Below, one piece after another: positions 50,916-64,000 of a DNA stretch of 64,000 nt. The DNA comes from Triops longicaudatus (taxonomy: Eukaryota; Arthropoda; Branchiopoda; Notostraca; Triopsidae): positions 310,001-374,000 of the forward strand of contig JAGQDJ010000045.1 in the NCBI GenBank assembly GCA_022885665.1, read 5' to 3'. The number at the start of each line of letters is the position of its first letter. Within the stretch, counting starts at the first letter, position 1. Under the pieces are notes generated by a model that searched no databases, was not told the origin of the DNA, and saw nothing but the letters and a program-made list of their open reading frames with translations. A program made the position numbers and the translations under genes.

Positions 50916-52002
50916 TTCGAGGTAGTCAACAAAAGTGTCTTCTTTCGCAAGACCTATGAAAAATATTTAACAATAAAAAATTCGCAGATTGTAGAAAAAA
51001 TGTGGTACTTTTAATATTTGATTCAACTATAAGATATTTTACGTCAATTTTAACATTTATAGGAATTGATGCACAGATATTTCGTAGCACAACAGAAGCA
51101 AAATCTTGAGGTCTTTATTGAGCATACAAGGTACCGCCTTCTATGTTTGACAATCAAACCAGCCGCGCCACCTTCTAGTGTAGTCAACCACTAAAGTTAC
51201 TTTATAGAAGGTTGGCTAACTGGGGAATTTCGCGTTTGAATTTGCCTGGCGACTACGTCACAGGTAACACATTAAGAACGCAGCCAATGAGTTCCCAATG
51301 CTCGATCCACGTGAGCTGGCTAGTAAACAAAGACTTCTATGATTGAGGAGAGTGTTTATGTGCTGCGAATCCTTAGCGATTGTTAGTAGCGTACAAGTAC
51401 GTACATATTCATTCTTATTACGATTAGAGTACGACATATGTTTTATTTCGGACATATTTATTTTTTCTCCCTTCGTTTGCTGAAGGTTCGTGTTTCGAAA
51501 CACATTTATAACGACATTAAACCTAACCGAATATATTGGTTAAGTGCATCTTGTTTTGAAAAAAATAAATAAATAAAAATTGCATGCGTGACCCGGATAA
51601 GGAGCGCACTACTCGCGTAAGTCATGAAAAGTTGCTCTAGAAAAATTTAAAAGGCCCCACTAGGGGATTACGGGTGACATCAGAAACAAGCGTCCAGCAG
51701 CTCCCCTATCGTCACGCGCGAACAAGTAAGCCAACTTTCTGTAAAGTAGCCTTGGTTCGCCACTTTAGCTCTTTTGTCGCTCTTATGGGGTGATAAAGAG
51801 GGAAAATTATAAGATAATTTTGCAGAAACGACTCAATATTTTAGAATAAATTCCAGACAGTGATGGAACTGTTGCAACGTCTACTAGACTTCATGGATTT
51901 TTAAAAGAAAAAAAGCTTAAGAAATTTACGAGAAAAGAAACGAAATATCACCGTTTTTTTTACAGAAAAAAGTACTTTGAAAGTCAGGTCCTTAGACTTT
52001 TT

Positions 52003-52010
<8 letters not shown>

Positions 52011-52040
<30 letters not shown>
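52011..52040. repeat. (TG)15 microsatellite
   Basis: Thirty bases of uninterrupted TG dinucleotides, preceded by an interrupted tgtgcg. Confidence 0.95.
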
Positions 52041-52043
<3 letters not shown>

Positions 52044-55000
52044 TTTGGAGAAAAACAGAACTACAGTCAGACAATTTAGTTATAGAGTGATTACTTCACA
52101 AGTTTTCCATGCTGTAAGTAGCATCGCACGGGCATAAGAGTGTATCCCGAAGCGTTAACGTCGTGATCGCGAAAGCTCAGCGAAAACGGAAAACGTTTCG
52201 TAATCATTTGTAACTCCCCGATTATTGTTAATTAATTTTGTTGCACACCATTTACTTTTTATAAAACGTCGTCCGTTTTGTTTTTCGCCAGGCAAATATT
52301 GGATGATTCTTGAAAGCTTTAATTCTAATGACCTATGGATCTAACAGGCGTATTGAATGATGCTACGTTGGCTCTTGGAGATGGGATGAAGGTTAAAAAA
52401 GACGAATAGAATAGATAATTATAGCTTAATCACAGATTCAAGGCTGTTTTTATTACGTAGCCGCAAGTTGTTTATAACTTTATACGCGCATAATGAGAAA
52501 ATTACCAACACAACATCGCTGAAACCACTGAAATCGAATGGCACGCTACAATCGAATGATATCTAAAATATTCTTGCTTAACGCTGTAAAAAAATCCTTT
52601 AAAAAAATCGCCTTGCATGACCCACCGGCCGAAGTCCAACTCCGGGTAGACGAACCTTTGAAGAGGTAAAGCTAGACGTAACCACAAGGACCCTTTGAAT
52701 TCAATTCAGCGGTAGGCATAGAATAATTTTTTTATTCAAGCTTAATAATATGCAACAATACACATAGCTTAATAATATAATATAAAGCTTAATCATATAC
52801 ATAGTATACATTGTGCGATAAGAACATTTCTCAAACTCAAATCTCAATTGAAATGGATTAGTAAGCACTATGCAGAATTCAACTTCAGCGTCTGAACGTG
52901 CATATGATGTCCCTTGCGATATGAAGTCCGTAACCCAAATTTTGTTCTAAACCTTTATTTTACTTTACAAGTTTACTTTACTTTATTGTAAAACTTTACT
53001 TCGTTCTGTAAGTTTTATTATTAAACTTATTGTGGAACTCTAGTATAATGCCCAACAATATTCTGCATCGTTTTTGTATAACCGGGCGGTTAGTTTCGGT
53101 GAAAGTGTTGCAATTTTTGGACAAGAACGGGTTTGTTTTCTTAGTAGATGCTTTCAGGCTTGCCGCGCTGCATTGTTGCGTAAGAGGAAAATGAAGACAG
53201 TTCTCCCTGTCTCTTAGTAAAACTTTCGAGCAAAGTTTGCAACATTTTTCTATAAAACTTTGCAAATTGACAGTCCTTATTGCAGCACATTGCACTGCCG
53301 GCCGATTCCTACAACACAGCACATATGTGAGTATCCATACATGCTTGATCTTCGCACAAGACTGCTAAAGGTTAATTCCATTGTTATCCCAAGTTTCAGG
53401 AACGATACCTTAGATGGCGTAAGGGTAGACTGAAAGTAGCTTTATGGGTTATGGGAATGTATTTACTGCATTGATTCATAGCAATACTGCAAAACGGACA
53501 CAAAAGATCTTGAATCATTACTTTTTCGTAGAGTTATACCAGGAGGAGATTAAATGAGAGCTTAGCGAGTGCAGAAAAGCTCTTTTCCATTTTCCCTTGG
53601 ATTACGTTAAATCGCTCATTTATTTTTAAATCGAATAGCGGCCATTTCTGTCCAGACATTCAAGCGAAGTAGTTTTGTAGAGGCGTCATATATCGTACAA
53701 TGAATGATGAATGGTCAACAGTCCATGTTTTAACAAGGATGCGTTATGAAGAAGCCAGGAGAGCCAAGGGACCGAAACCCCCATATTGCTTGCTATGGAC
53801 TGTAACGTCTCTCCCCCTTAATTCGTTCTTTTAACTTTGGGCTGGAACAAGGCTTTTAAGAAGGTCGTCGCGAAGTCATTATCCACTGCGAACCTATCAG
53901 CTGTGGCTGGACCCTCAAACCGCCAAATGAGACAGCTTTCGTTGTACTTGAAGACGCTCACACAAAGAAACGTACTTATCTGTCTGCTGGCCACATGTGT
54001 GCTGCCTAACACTAACTAACATGCGGCCAGATTTTCCCATAAACTTCCAGCTCTTCCTGACAAATTACGTTCCTACCAGCGCCAGCATTATTACTAACTT
54101 CATTGTTAGGCAACGTTGTTATCTTTGAAGAGGCCAAAAATAAAACCAGTTTTTAAGAAAAAAACGTTGATGTCAAATGTGACACGTAACGTGTTTACAA
54201 TTTACGTTCGCGATTTGCCTGACGTTCCTTCGCTGTGGCTGCATAATAAGCCCCAGGAGTATCTCTTGGAGTATGGCAAGGCGGTAAAAGAAAAGCGAGA
54301 GACACCGCTATGTCTTTTTCGAAAGAGCTAAACTGGACAGGACCTGATGGATGGGGCGAAGGAAAGGACGCCCTCGACGTAGCTTGACGCCATACAAGAC
54401 CAGAAGCCCAAATCACCCTGCCACACAAACACTTCTGCTTGTTGAATGTTACAGTCGACGAATTCAGCGGAAAATAGAGCGCAAAGTCTCGACTACCCCC
54501 GTCTTATAAAAACCTCAGTTACCTCTTCACGAGACGCAGAAGTTTGACAAAGTCAATGTGTCAGAGAACCTGGCACCCAAAAGCCCAGCGCTATTACCCA
54601 AATATATACCCTTCCGCAAATGTATACAAATGTCCTTCGTTCTTGGTGACGTTACTTAAAAGAAGTCGCTCTTCGATCAATGCCGTAGAAAATCTCGTTA
54701 AACTTTATCGGGGTCCGGTATGTCGTTCCACCTGTCCGTTATACCGTGACTCGATGAAGGAGTAGCCACGCTGCCTTTGCTTATATATCTGGAGGGTGAT
54801 ATTTTGGGAATCACAAGTTTTACGCCTCTGTGGCTTTGCACGTCGTTATCGACCACGACAATCCTCCCGAAGTCCCAACTCCGCCCCATTCATCCATCAA
54901 GGCCCCATCGCAGGAACAGCAGATTTGGGTTGTAAATTAGAGCGACTGGTCTGCATGCACATTGCCAGCGTGCCAGTCCCTAAACCTATATTGGTTAGCA

Positions 55001-56965
55001 TAGCCAGAATTCCTGTGTCAATAGGCGGCGCACTCCCACACTCCCGTCTTACCCATAAGACGCTCGCAAAACCACATTATTCCTATATCTCATTACGGAA
55101 GACCGAAAACTTACGCAGTTACCCTTAACTACTTAGCATACTGCGGAAAATCTCACTACTAGACAACGAACTTTCCAATCGAAAAGAGTGGAACTGCCAA
55201 ATGTGTCACGTGTAATCACGGATAGAACCGATTGCGTCCCTGCCCGGCGGCGTTTTAGCGCAAGGCACGCCCTACGCTCTTGTTGTTCTTCTAATCTAGC
55301 TTCTATAGGCTACTTGTATACTTGAGGTGATTCCCCTTTTACAATACATTTGGTCTCTTGCAGCAGAATTCAACACAATTTCATTCGTTTATGGAATTCC
55401 AACAGAAATAATGCAAACTCAGCAAAAACGCAACTAGTTTCTTTTGCTAGTAAGCTATACTTGAAACTCTGTAAGCTCCTTTTTGCATCTTAAGCCTGTA
55501 ATGCAAGTTTCGGTGCGTTTTATTATATTAGAGCTTTGCCTCATGCTAATCGCAACAATGGGAGTTGTGCAGTTTGATCAAGATTTTTTGGCGCACGGGT
55601 CTTGCCCAACAAGTGTGACAGGCAAGTGGTCCTGGCTGGGGCACTAGCTGATTCTCAAACCTTTGCTCACGTGATTGGATCTAGATCTAATGAATGAAAA
55701 CGATTCCAAACGTGTCTTTTACAATCACAGGTGCCGAGTAGAACAGGTCAACTCCGGCCAAATACGATTTTATGCAGTCGTTGTACCCCTTGCGTTATAT
55801 TCACCAATAGAATATGAACATTTTGAGAACAATTCTTCCTCAACTATCGCCCGCTAGCTGTGGTCTCAAGTAGTCTCATGCGCTTTACCCGCTTTACTAC
55901 ACATCCAATAACCCAGGATTAAAGCGAGCCGACAATGAACCGTTCCCATTAACCCTTCTACTGCGTACACCGTGCTAAATATTGTCTTCTCATGTTCACG
56001 GGCGTTACCTTGACAACGGCTATGTCATAAAAGATGAACACGTGCGTAAGACTAGAAGGGATTTACAATACAATACCGTGCTACACGAATTCCTTGTACA
56101 TGTACCATGCGTTATTGTGTCCTTTACAAGAGAATGCCTGGAAAGCTTCTGTGCAAGCTTCCGTGCCTTTTTCTCTTTTCATTTTGTGTTCTTTCTATTG
56201 TTTCCCCACCAAGTTTAAAAGAAAAGTGTCACTCATCACCTTTCGAACTTTCAACAAAGCGTTAGGTTATCCAGCACTCTGCCTGTCGTATATGTCTCAA
56301 GTCAAACCTCAAGCTAATGACTAGAGAAATCTTTTGTAAGGCACAGTAACTTGATACCCTGGGGTTAGAACTAACAACGAACAATATTTGGAGCTAACAA
56401 TGGGAGGTCCTTCTGCCCCCTGGTTTCAAGATAATATCACCCTAGAGTTAAATAAAAATAAAAAATCTTTTACACCGCCTAACCTACTATAGCGGACCAC
56501 CAATGATGCATTACTGTCGTGTGTATTGCAAAAGTTATAAACGAAAACAATGGTGAAGAGCTAAGATATTCGTAGCTTGAAAAGAGATTTGACGTTACGT
56601 TGAAAGTGATCGATGTGTCGTTTGGGTAACTTTTTGCCTGGTTTCAATCTTTCGTCCAAATCTTGCGGAAAGGACAGGGTCCTTTTCCCCTCCCAAGTCT
56701 TGAAAATAATTGGCATGAAAATCTTGCTATGATGCACGACGGAATCAGGAAGTGTATGGGTTTTAAACCCGTTATCCGGATCCGGCCATTTATCACGAAA
56801 AATCCCCTCGACTCCTCATTGACCTAAAGTGACCTGAGATATATATGCATAGCGACCCGCTTCCTGAACATCTGTGTTACATTTCCGATGTCCCGATGCT
56901 GGGTGCTTCCGAAGACAACAGTTTGAGGTAGACACGACAAGACAGACATAGAAACACACCACCAT

Positions 56966-56982
56966 GCACACACACACACACA
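56966..56982. repeat. (CA)n microsatellite
   Basis: A short run of about eight CA dinucleotides. Confidence 0.9.
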
Positions 56983-59900
56983 CTTGATCCTCTACGCATG
57001 AGAGATCTGACGAAAGGGAGACAAACGCTAAATGGTTATTGGCTTGAAAAGGCGCAAACGCGAAACAATGCTAATATTAGATTACCTCCTTTAAGACTCC
57101 TTCTTTCGAACAATCAATATGTACCTAAAAGCAGCAAGAAATATGAAAAATCACTGAAAAAAAAGAAAATTGACGGTACAACATCTGATGCTTTCACCTT
57201 AAGAGCTTGGCATTTTTTTATTCTGTTTATGAGATTAATCTTTCAAAGATTTCTTTCTTTGTCCATTGATTCGGCAGGAATTATAAAAGTGAAAGGAAGT
57301 CAGTGAACACGCCGAATGGGTGTATATTTATAAATATTAGAATTTATCGATGCAAGTTTGGTTTTCCAGCTAATTAAAGATCCCGGAGGAATCCAGTGTG
57401 CAGTGCCAACTCATCAGGGCCGTAAGAAACTTTCCAGATGCTGTCGTCGGATCCGTCCTCTCTGTCTCTCCGTCCTTTTCTCTTTGAAACTTTTCATGTC
57501 TTGTACATGGCCATACATTTTGGCACCGTAGAGAACTCTTGTGCCTGGGTGGGAGAGTGCAAATATTAACGAACATTATCTAACACCCTCTTTGAGAAAG
57601 CCCAACAGACACTTTTACCGTAAGTGATCTTCGTTAGGTCCCATTACGAGAGCCACACGTTAAGAAAAACTAAAAACCTCCCAAACGGAAGATGACATAC
57701 ACGTCAACAAGAGCCCTGGGGACATAATTTTCAATTTTCAAGGTTTAGCTCTTAGTTAAAAACTGTGACAAGCTAACCCACAGTCCCAAGGTCCCAAGAT
57801 GATGTTTTGCCGCTGTCATATTTCACTAAGCAAGTTTGTCCAGTCGGAACACTGTCATGTGTACGTGATACTTCATTAGAACATGCGCTACGTATACTAC
57901 ATCTGCTTTTTGCACCTTATCCACTACACCGTGGATTCCCAAACTTCTCAGCACGCGGCGCCCTTGCCGCTTCAATACCGTGTTCAAGACCCTTTCCAAA
58001 GTCACTTGAGCTTAACTTAATTTCGTTCGAAGTTTTGGACCACTTCGCGGCGCCCTATAAGGTAACCACGGCGCACAGCTTGTGAACCTCTGCTCTACAC
58101 TGTAGTACAATGCTTCGGAAAAAGACTGCTATCCCGGATCAGGAACAATTTTTTCGCATAGGAGCAAACCACAGCGACAAGTAGCCAGTGATTTTCTTGT
58201 AAGTTTGAACGGAGTCGTTTTACAATCAGACTCCAATCGGGTAACAATAATAAGACTTGCACAATGGGCTCTATGGAGCTAGAGTAGAACCTCGTTATAA
58301 CGAACCCGTCTATCACAGCAAGTGCCTATGCAACGAACTTAAGGTATACCGAAAATTTTTTATTGTTCTCAGGATGTTGGGTACAATGTGATTCTACCTA
58401 TATGCAATATGTGTGCTTTCCGCAGGTGCAATTTACTTGAAAAGGATGTTACATTATTTCACATGGACTGGTCTATAAGAAAAAGTGGGACTGCAAGTAC
58501 GGTATTTAATGTGTTGTTGGTAGCGATTTCCACTGGCATCTAGTTCCTTAACAAAAAAATGACATGGTAACATCTAAGATAGACTACGAGATGTTATAAG
58601 AACTGAACTTGCAACATGTAATGACGAAAAATCACACAGCCACGTGGCTCCGCGAGGAAAACGTTGTTAGATGACGTGCGCGCACTTAAAATGTATGGTC
58701 CCTAAAAGGGCAAGTTCAGTTACGTAACAATGGAAAGGTAGCATCGCACACTGCTTTGTGACTATGCGAAATGTCTCCAGGTCGCAAATGCAGAGGATTT
58801 AGCATCAGTTTTGTTAGTTGGGCGCAGTTGTTGTTTGCTGGATACTGAACAGAAAAAGAAGCAGAGGGGAAAGACGATATCACGTGTGTTTGAAGTGTAC
58901 AGTTGCAAGCAGTAGCAGCAGGTTCTTTTGGCTTTTCTTCCTTACGCCGTTGCCAGTGATGTGTAAAGCCTTTTGAGACAGATTTATTCGGCACGGGACG
59001 TTGCCATTTGGTCCCAGATATATGGCTACTATTCTTTTGGGTCTAAGCCCAAGGCTTGAAAGTCATTCTTTTGGGGTCTTAATCCTTTTCCTTTTGTTTC
59101 CTGTTAAGACAGTATTAGCTTTCACGCGATGTAATAGAGATGCTTTGTCTTTTTCCGGGGAGGAGGGGGGACGGAGGGTATACCGAACGGAAAGTTGGCG
59201 AACGTTTTCGACTGTTTTCTAAGAGGGAGGAGATTTCAAATTTAGAAGCTTCCAAAATGGATCACATGGGAAGAAGGACAAGAAAGAAGAAGAAGGCTGG
59301 GAAAACTCTTTGGCTTGACTACACATAAAGTGTTCGGCTCTACACACATATCGTTAGTGCAAAAAGGGGTCTTAAGTCTTAAAGGGCCAAATATGGTTGA
59401 TGTGTGGGAAGGAGAGGGAGCAAAAAGGGGCAGGTTCCTCTCATTTCGTCGCTCATAAACAAGTCAAGCAACACGTGTTGTAAGAACCCCACATTTCTGC
59501 TTAGCTAGTTTGCTGGAGCATATCTTATCCACTTACCCCTGTACTTCAACAGTTTTGCCCCAAACTTTCCACACGAATGTGATCAGGAGGAAATGCGAGC
59601 TCAAAAACCGGAAAGACGCCCCATACAAGACGCTACACCGCAGTTTTCTACAATTCGGGAACTTAAAACGAACCTTTCATTTTGAATCTGTAACCGTAGT
59701 CGTTTTTCCTGCTTCCTATTCCCACGCTAAATCTGTCTTTTTAAGGATTAAATCTTGAAAATTAGCAACACCCATTTGGTAATGTTAATTTTGTGCCTTT
59801 GACACCCTCACCGACATTTTGATCTCATACAAATATGAATTAACGCTCCTCACACACCCGGCGCCTCGGTCGCAAAGGCGAAAAATTTGCTTGGAAAATT

Positions 59901-61127
59901 GGAAAATATCAACGACCTTGTATAGGTTGTGACAGGCTGGGGTATGACAGCTCAGGCTTAGAGGTTAGAGAAACTTAAATGTGTTTATGCACCAGTCAGG
60001 CACGCAGAACTGAAGCATTTGCGTAAAAAGTAGAAGGAATAATTTTTGAAAATCGGATTTACCAACTTCCTAGTATGCTTTAACAGGTAAGATATTTGTA
60101 GGCCATTTTATAGATTAGAGCAGGCTAAATAGGTTGAAATGCAAAGCATATAAAACTGGTGCATTTTGTATCAAAAGAGAGCAGTGTTTTACAAACTAGA
60201 AACCACAGTTTTCTTGCAGACGTGGACTTGTTAGTGGATGCCAAACCCAATAAATTTTAAGGAAAAGACTGTGCCACGAGTTAGCCCATCCTTGTTAGAT
60301 TAAGTTAGTTACTTGTAGGTTATGGTATGTCCAGGGAGATTGAAGTTGGGGAGCTGAGTTTTCGTTGGAGTGATCGTGTTATTAAAAATGCCCTGACTAT
60401 TGCTTCGCTTTCAAAATAATCAGTGGCATATCGCTGACAGTCTTTTTCTTTCAGTTCAAGCTTAAAACGTTTTTTCACCTTAGGAATAATAATCACAAAA
60501 ATTTTTGTTTTTAATATATATTATATCTTCAGTGATGACAATGAACGTTGCCTGTATACTGTACATGTGATACCATTGGTCAAATGCAAGAAATAAAATC
60601 AAAATAATCCAGGAAATGTCCCCACTTTACTTTGCAATCCCAAACCCTCGAAGATGTCAGCTTCTCTGTGCTCGTTTTCATTATAATCTCACTTTGACTA
60701 GGTGCTACACAAAGTACCCAATTAAACGCAAAAAGAAAGAAAATGCCAATATGTTCCATCATAAAACAATGCATAACAGGAGGGCCGCCGAAAACCGTAA
60801 AAAATTTCAAGGGATAATACAGCATGTTTTTCACGGTTTGTCAACAAACCCATAGTTTTTCCATGACAGTTTGAATTTTTAATCGACATGCAAAGAGAGA
60901 AGAAACAAAGAAACTTTGGCATCGCGCACAATCAAATGTTAATTAAATATACCATGAGATGATAAATTTTTGTAATACGATAATAAAGGGAAATAGTCGT
61001 TCCACGATCGTCAGTCGCTAACTTCTAGGGCACATAACATTGGGTTCAACACGGCTCAGCAGGGTGAATCCAAACCAGAGATAATCCGAGCATATATTCA
61101 GATCACGTTTTTGCAGTTATTCGCTCT

Positions 61128-63664
61128 TCAGAACCAGTATAGATCCTTCCCGGGCTCTTGCACTTGTCCGCCCGCATCCAATCCTGCAAAACAAAATACG
61201 GTTAGTTAGATAAAAACTGTGACATTCTTGTCATAAAATAAGATGGGTTTTTTCTACTCTCTAACAGGAATCGTAACTTCTCCATGGCAAAGAAGCGTCT
61301 CCTTAATAATTTTTTCTAACGTTTATTCCTTTTCACTTTAAAGTTTTCGGCAGTGTTTCGCACGATGCCTGTCATTATACATGATCAAATTTCCCGCAGA
61401 AGTGGATATTTCATTACACCCGGAGCCTTGTCGTATAGGTTCAACTGTAAAATTAAGATGATATTTCGCTGCCTGGCCAAATGTCCCGTAATTAGTCTTA
61501 CATAATGACTCGCTTCAGTGAATTTTCAGAGCTAAATCTTCAAGTCTTCTGCTCGATCTCTCGTAGCTCCGTAAGTCTCGCCGGCATTTGTCTTCGTTCA
61601 GCAATAAAAAGTTGAAGAGTCCGCCCGTGTCAAGAGGGGTAAAAGGCAAAGATCACTTGAGCGTCTCTAAAATACGGATTTACAATCCCCACAATCTATT
61701 ACCCCTAAGTTACAACCCCGTGGGATTATGCATGCCCAACACACGTCGCCGTTTATCGTTTATCAGCCTTCTTGTCTGTGACAAATGGAAGCATATTGTT
61801 TTCAAGAGGCTTGACACAATACAAAGCGCTGTGTGGGGTAAATCTCCCCCTCTTTTTCTCTCTCTCAAGCTCCCTTTGCCTCTTTGGATTCTCATCAAAT
61901 GCTAATATCAGCAACAGGCAGGGCAGCGACAGCGTTGTGAGGAGCCGAGGACGAATATTAGGATATTACATTCCCTCTCCCTCTCCCCCCTAACCCACCC
62001 TCAACATCTCAGTGACAAAAGGCGCGGGTTCTTATTGCCTTATGATTGTCCTTGGGATATTGGATTTGTCCTGCTAATTACTGAAGCAAATAAAGGATGA
62101 AGCTCTGTAATGAAATTCATAGTGACACTCTCCACCCCTCCGCCCCGTTCCCTCTCTTTTTGTACAGTACCCTGGTGATTTTCCGGTCTTATTCCACGTG
62201 TGTATGCCGTATAATGAATACTGACCCAACAAGAACACGATACGCCTTTTACAAGGTGATAGAACCAAAGAGTTCTGTGCAAGCTATGTTGCGCTATTTC
62301 AGTTTTATGACCTCGACGCGGGTTGGTGTCCCTTTGGGCTCTCTCGGAAAACTCATATCGGAGCGATCTCCAACTTTCATGGTTCTCAGTAGGGAACCCA
62401 TTGTCGCCCAGCACGAGTTGCTACGATATTGGGATCACTGTTTCCCTCTCTCTCTGTAAGTGTGACTCCCAGAGAGCCGACGAAAGCTACTGCCCCCCAC
62501 CCCCTGTAGTGACTATCGTACGGGGTGTCATCAACCAGGTCCATAAAAGAGACGCTTCAAAGTCATTTCAAGTCCCCCCTCCCTCTTTCATAGCCTTTTA
62601 TATGTTGCTAAACGTTCAGCTTAGCGTGCCGTGTGAAATTAAAGTCCCTTAATTGGAAACAATGCGGACCAATCCCCGAGACCGAAAATCCCAGGCCGTT
62701 CTTATTATATTGAGCTTTGCACTTACATTCAACTTGCTATAATGAAATTGGCTGGATCTAAGAGATACTTAAAACGCAAGCAAGATCTCTTTTACACCGA
62801 GGACTAATCTGTCATTCTGGACAAATACTCCAGTAATTGAACTTGCTTTTGCTCGAACTTGGATGTGAGAGACACTGAAAACTAAGGAAGATTCACTTTC
62901 AGGATTTTCTTACTTTGACACATTGCTTTTTGTAATACATGCATTTGAACTCATGCGTTGTCTGGAGCAAAGTTCTCTTAAAAATTATTTGACATGAGAA
63001 AATTAGAACGCAGTTTAATACTGAAAGGTAAGTTTGTTTCATTTGGAGTTCTTACCCGGTACATTGGAGTAAGGGTGAGGGTGTCCTGTAGCGTAATTAG
63101 CACTGTGGGCTTCTAGGGGATGGCTCAAGTCAGCCGCGGACATAGCAAGGGCTTCGTGAGGATACCTGCCGGGTGTCCACGGCTCGGATTTCACCGGACA
63201 GTGCGCTGCTGCCGCGGCCGGGTTGGGCTGGATGCGCGCCGCAGCTCCTGCCGCGGCTGCGGCCGCCCCTTGTAGTAAAAACGAGCCATATTGGTGCGGC
63301 GCGAAACGTCCCGCAGCCCCGGAGACTCCCATGCCCGAGACGCTGGAGTAAGAACCGGCCAAGTCGCTCATGCTAGGCCGGGCATGAGCAGCCGCCGCGG
63401 CGTAAGCTTGGTGATGAGAGCCTAAGGAGTAATGCCAAGCTTCGGCTGAATGATGGGCATGGTGGGGATGATGATGATGATGCGAATGCAGCGAGCTCAT
63501 AGCATGGGCTGCGTGATAGGCCTCAGCTTGGCTGTACAGATCATGATGAGAGGCCGCTTGAGGATGCCCATAACTGGTCAACTTGACCGGTTGCGGGGGC
63601 TGGGGAACGTAATTACTGTCCCAGAACGAGGGCGGAAAATTGCGCTGTGACATAGGAGAAATAG
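61128..63664 (-). CDS. vg: Vestigial / VGLL2-type TEAD cofactor, last two exons, 5' partial
   Basis: Vestigial-family proteins bind Scalloped/TEAD through a Tondu motif and steer wing or muscle gene expression. That motif is not in the window and must lie right of 64000. Exon 63664-63056 begins ISPMSQRNFPPSFWDSNY, the counterpart of VGLL2 SMTQRSFPASFWNSAY. It continues with His-, Ala- and Ser-rich low complexity (HSHHHHHPHHAHH; several Ala runs) and KSEPWTPGRYPHE. It ends CCG G|gtaaga. The 56-bp last exon, 61183-61128 (acceptor tttgcag), supplies two bases and reads GLDAGGQVQEPGKDLYWF then TGA, mirroring the KDLYWF end of vertebrate VGLL2. The phases fit and intron length is 1.87 kb. Recovering both conserved C-terminal motifs makes the assignment firm. 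Confidence 0.93.
61184..63055. other. Last intron of vestigial
   Basis: The donor is gtaaga (63055) and the acceptor is gttttgcag (61184). It contains pyrimidine-rich stretches (61840-62000, 62120-62170) but no exon or mobile element that I recognise. Confidence 0.8.
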
Positions 63665-63755
63665 CTGTAAAACAAAATATAAAAGAATTAGCATTTTCCC
63701 TTTTTTACAGAGCGAACGGTGATACATGATAGGAATGAAACTACGTAAGATGTAA

Positions 63756-63915
63756 AGTAGAATCTCGTTATAACGAACTTAGCTATAACAAGTTCACATT
63801 GGTGGGTCTTAAAGTACTTAAATATTGATGCATGGAAAAACCGTCTGACATAACGAACTTCGGATATGCCAAACAACTTTTCTGTCTCCAATGGGTTATT
63901 AAAGAAATTTTACTG
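63756..63915. repeat. pogo/Tigger-like MITE fragment
   Basis: The left end AGTAGAATCTCGTTATAACG and the right end on the other strand, CAGTAAAATTTCTTTAATAA, are weak inverted copies. cataacgaacttcgga recurs internally. A related end lies near 58285. The borders are approximate. It sits in the vestigial intron that leads toward the Tondu exon. Confidence 0.45.
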
Positions 63916-64000
63916 CAACCGTGAATACACGTATGGCCCAAGTGTAATTCTAGTAATGAGGGTAAGTAATAGAAATGGTGATTCGCGGTTTTTATAAGTT

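Larger units (their letters stand above)
50916..61127. other. 10.2-kb gene-free region between Cdk8 5' end and vestigial 3' end
   Basis: I found no exon or intact mobile element. It has a (TG)15 microsatellite (52011-52040), a short (CA)n (56966-56982) and a pogo-type end fragment (gtagaacctcgttataacga near 58285). It could hold vestigial enhancers or an unrecognised non-coding transcript; neither is visible. Confidence 0.55.

Overview
This is nuclear DNA of an animal, most likely an arthropod. Every recognisable gene is broken by GT-AG introns, the base composition is AT-rich, and the window is littered with small DNA-transposon remnants. The Brachyury T-box contains the FPFPETQFIAVTAYQN form I associate with arthropods. 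Ataxin-3 and MFSD3 are both present; as far as I recall Drosophila lacks ataxin-3, so a non-dipteran (myriapod, chelicerate or crustacean) is more likely, but this is a weak inference. I see no prokaryotic operon, CRISPR array or defence locus.

Seven protein-coding genes are supported, all on the minus strand. From left to right they are: the 5' end of midasin (MDN1, about 101-1146, running off the left edge); Brachyury/brachyenteron (3595-16438, seven exons, 536 aa); the TFIIE alpha subunit (33000-34898, eight exons, 416 aa); MFSD3 (37300-38899, three exons, 419 aa); ataxin-3 (42011-45547, five exons, 328 aa); Cdk8 (48274-50915, nine exons, about 473 aa); and the 3' part of vestigial (61128-63664, with 5' exons beyond the right edge). 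I placed exon borders by hand, using splice consensus, reading-phase agreement and remembered family sequences. In every gene the phases close.

The genes are not an operon and need not be co-regulated. Three serve RNA polymerase II transcription or its control (TFIIE alpha, the Mediator kinase Cdk8, Brachyury). Vestigial is a transcription cofactor, midasin acts in ribosome assembly, ataxin-3 is a deubiquitinase, and MFSD3 is a membrane transporter. The two developmental regulators lie next to the largest gene-free stretches: 16.5 kb upstream of Brachyury and 10.2 kb downstream of vestigial. The housekeeping genes between them are compact.

Non-coding content includes: a three-copy family of TA-flanked terminal-inverted-repeat elements (7109-7880, 26702-27490, 42938-43980); several pogo/Tigger-like MITEs; an hAT MITE with a perfect 8-bp target duplication (35501-35658); and a 5'-truncated LINE with a 13-bp target duplication and A-tail (28802-29394). 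There is also a 387-bp tandem array in Brachyury intron 3 whose third copy is split around exons 2 and 3. Two very long homopolymers (T19-N-C139 at 8448-8606 and T118 at 12786-12903) are probably partly assembly artefacts.
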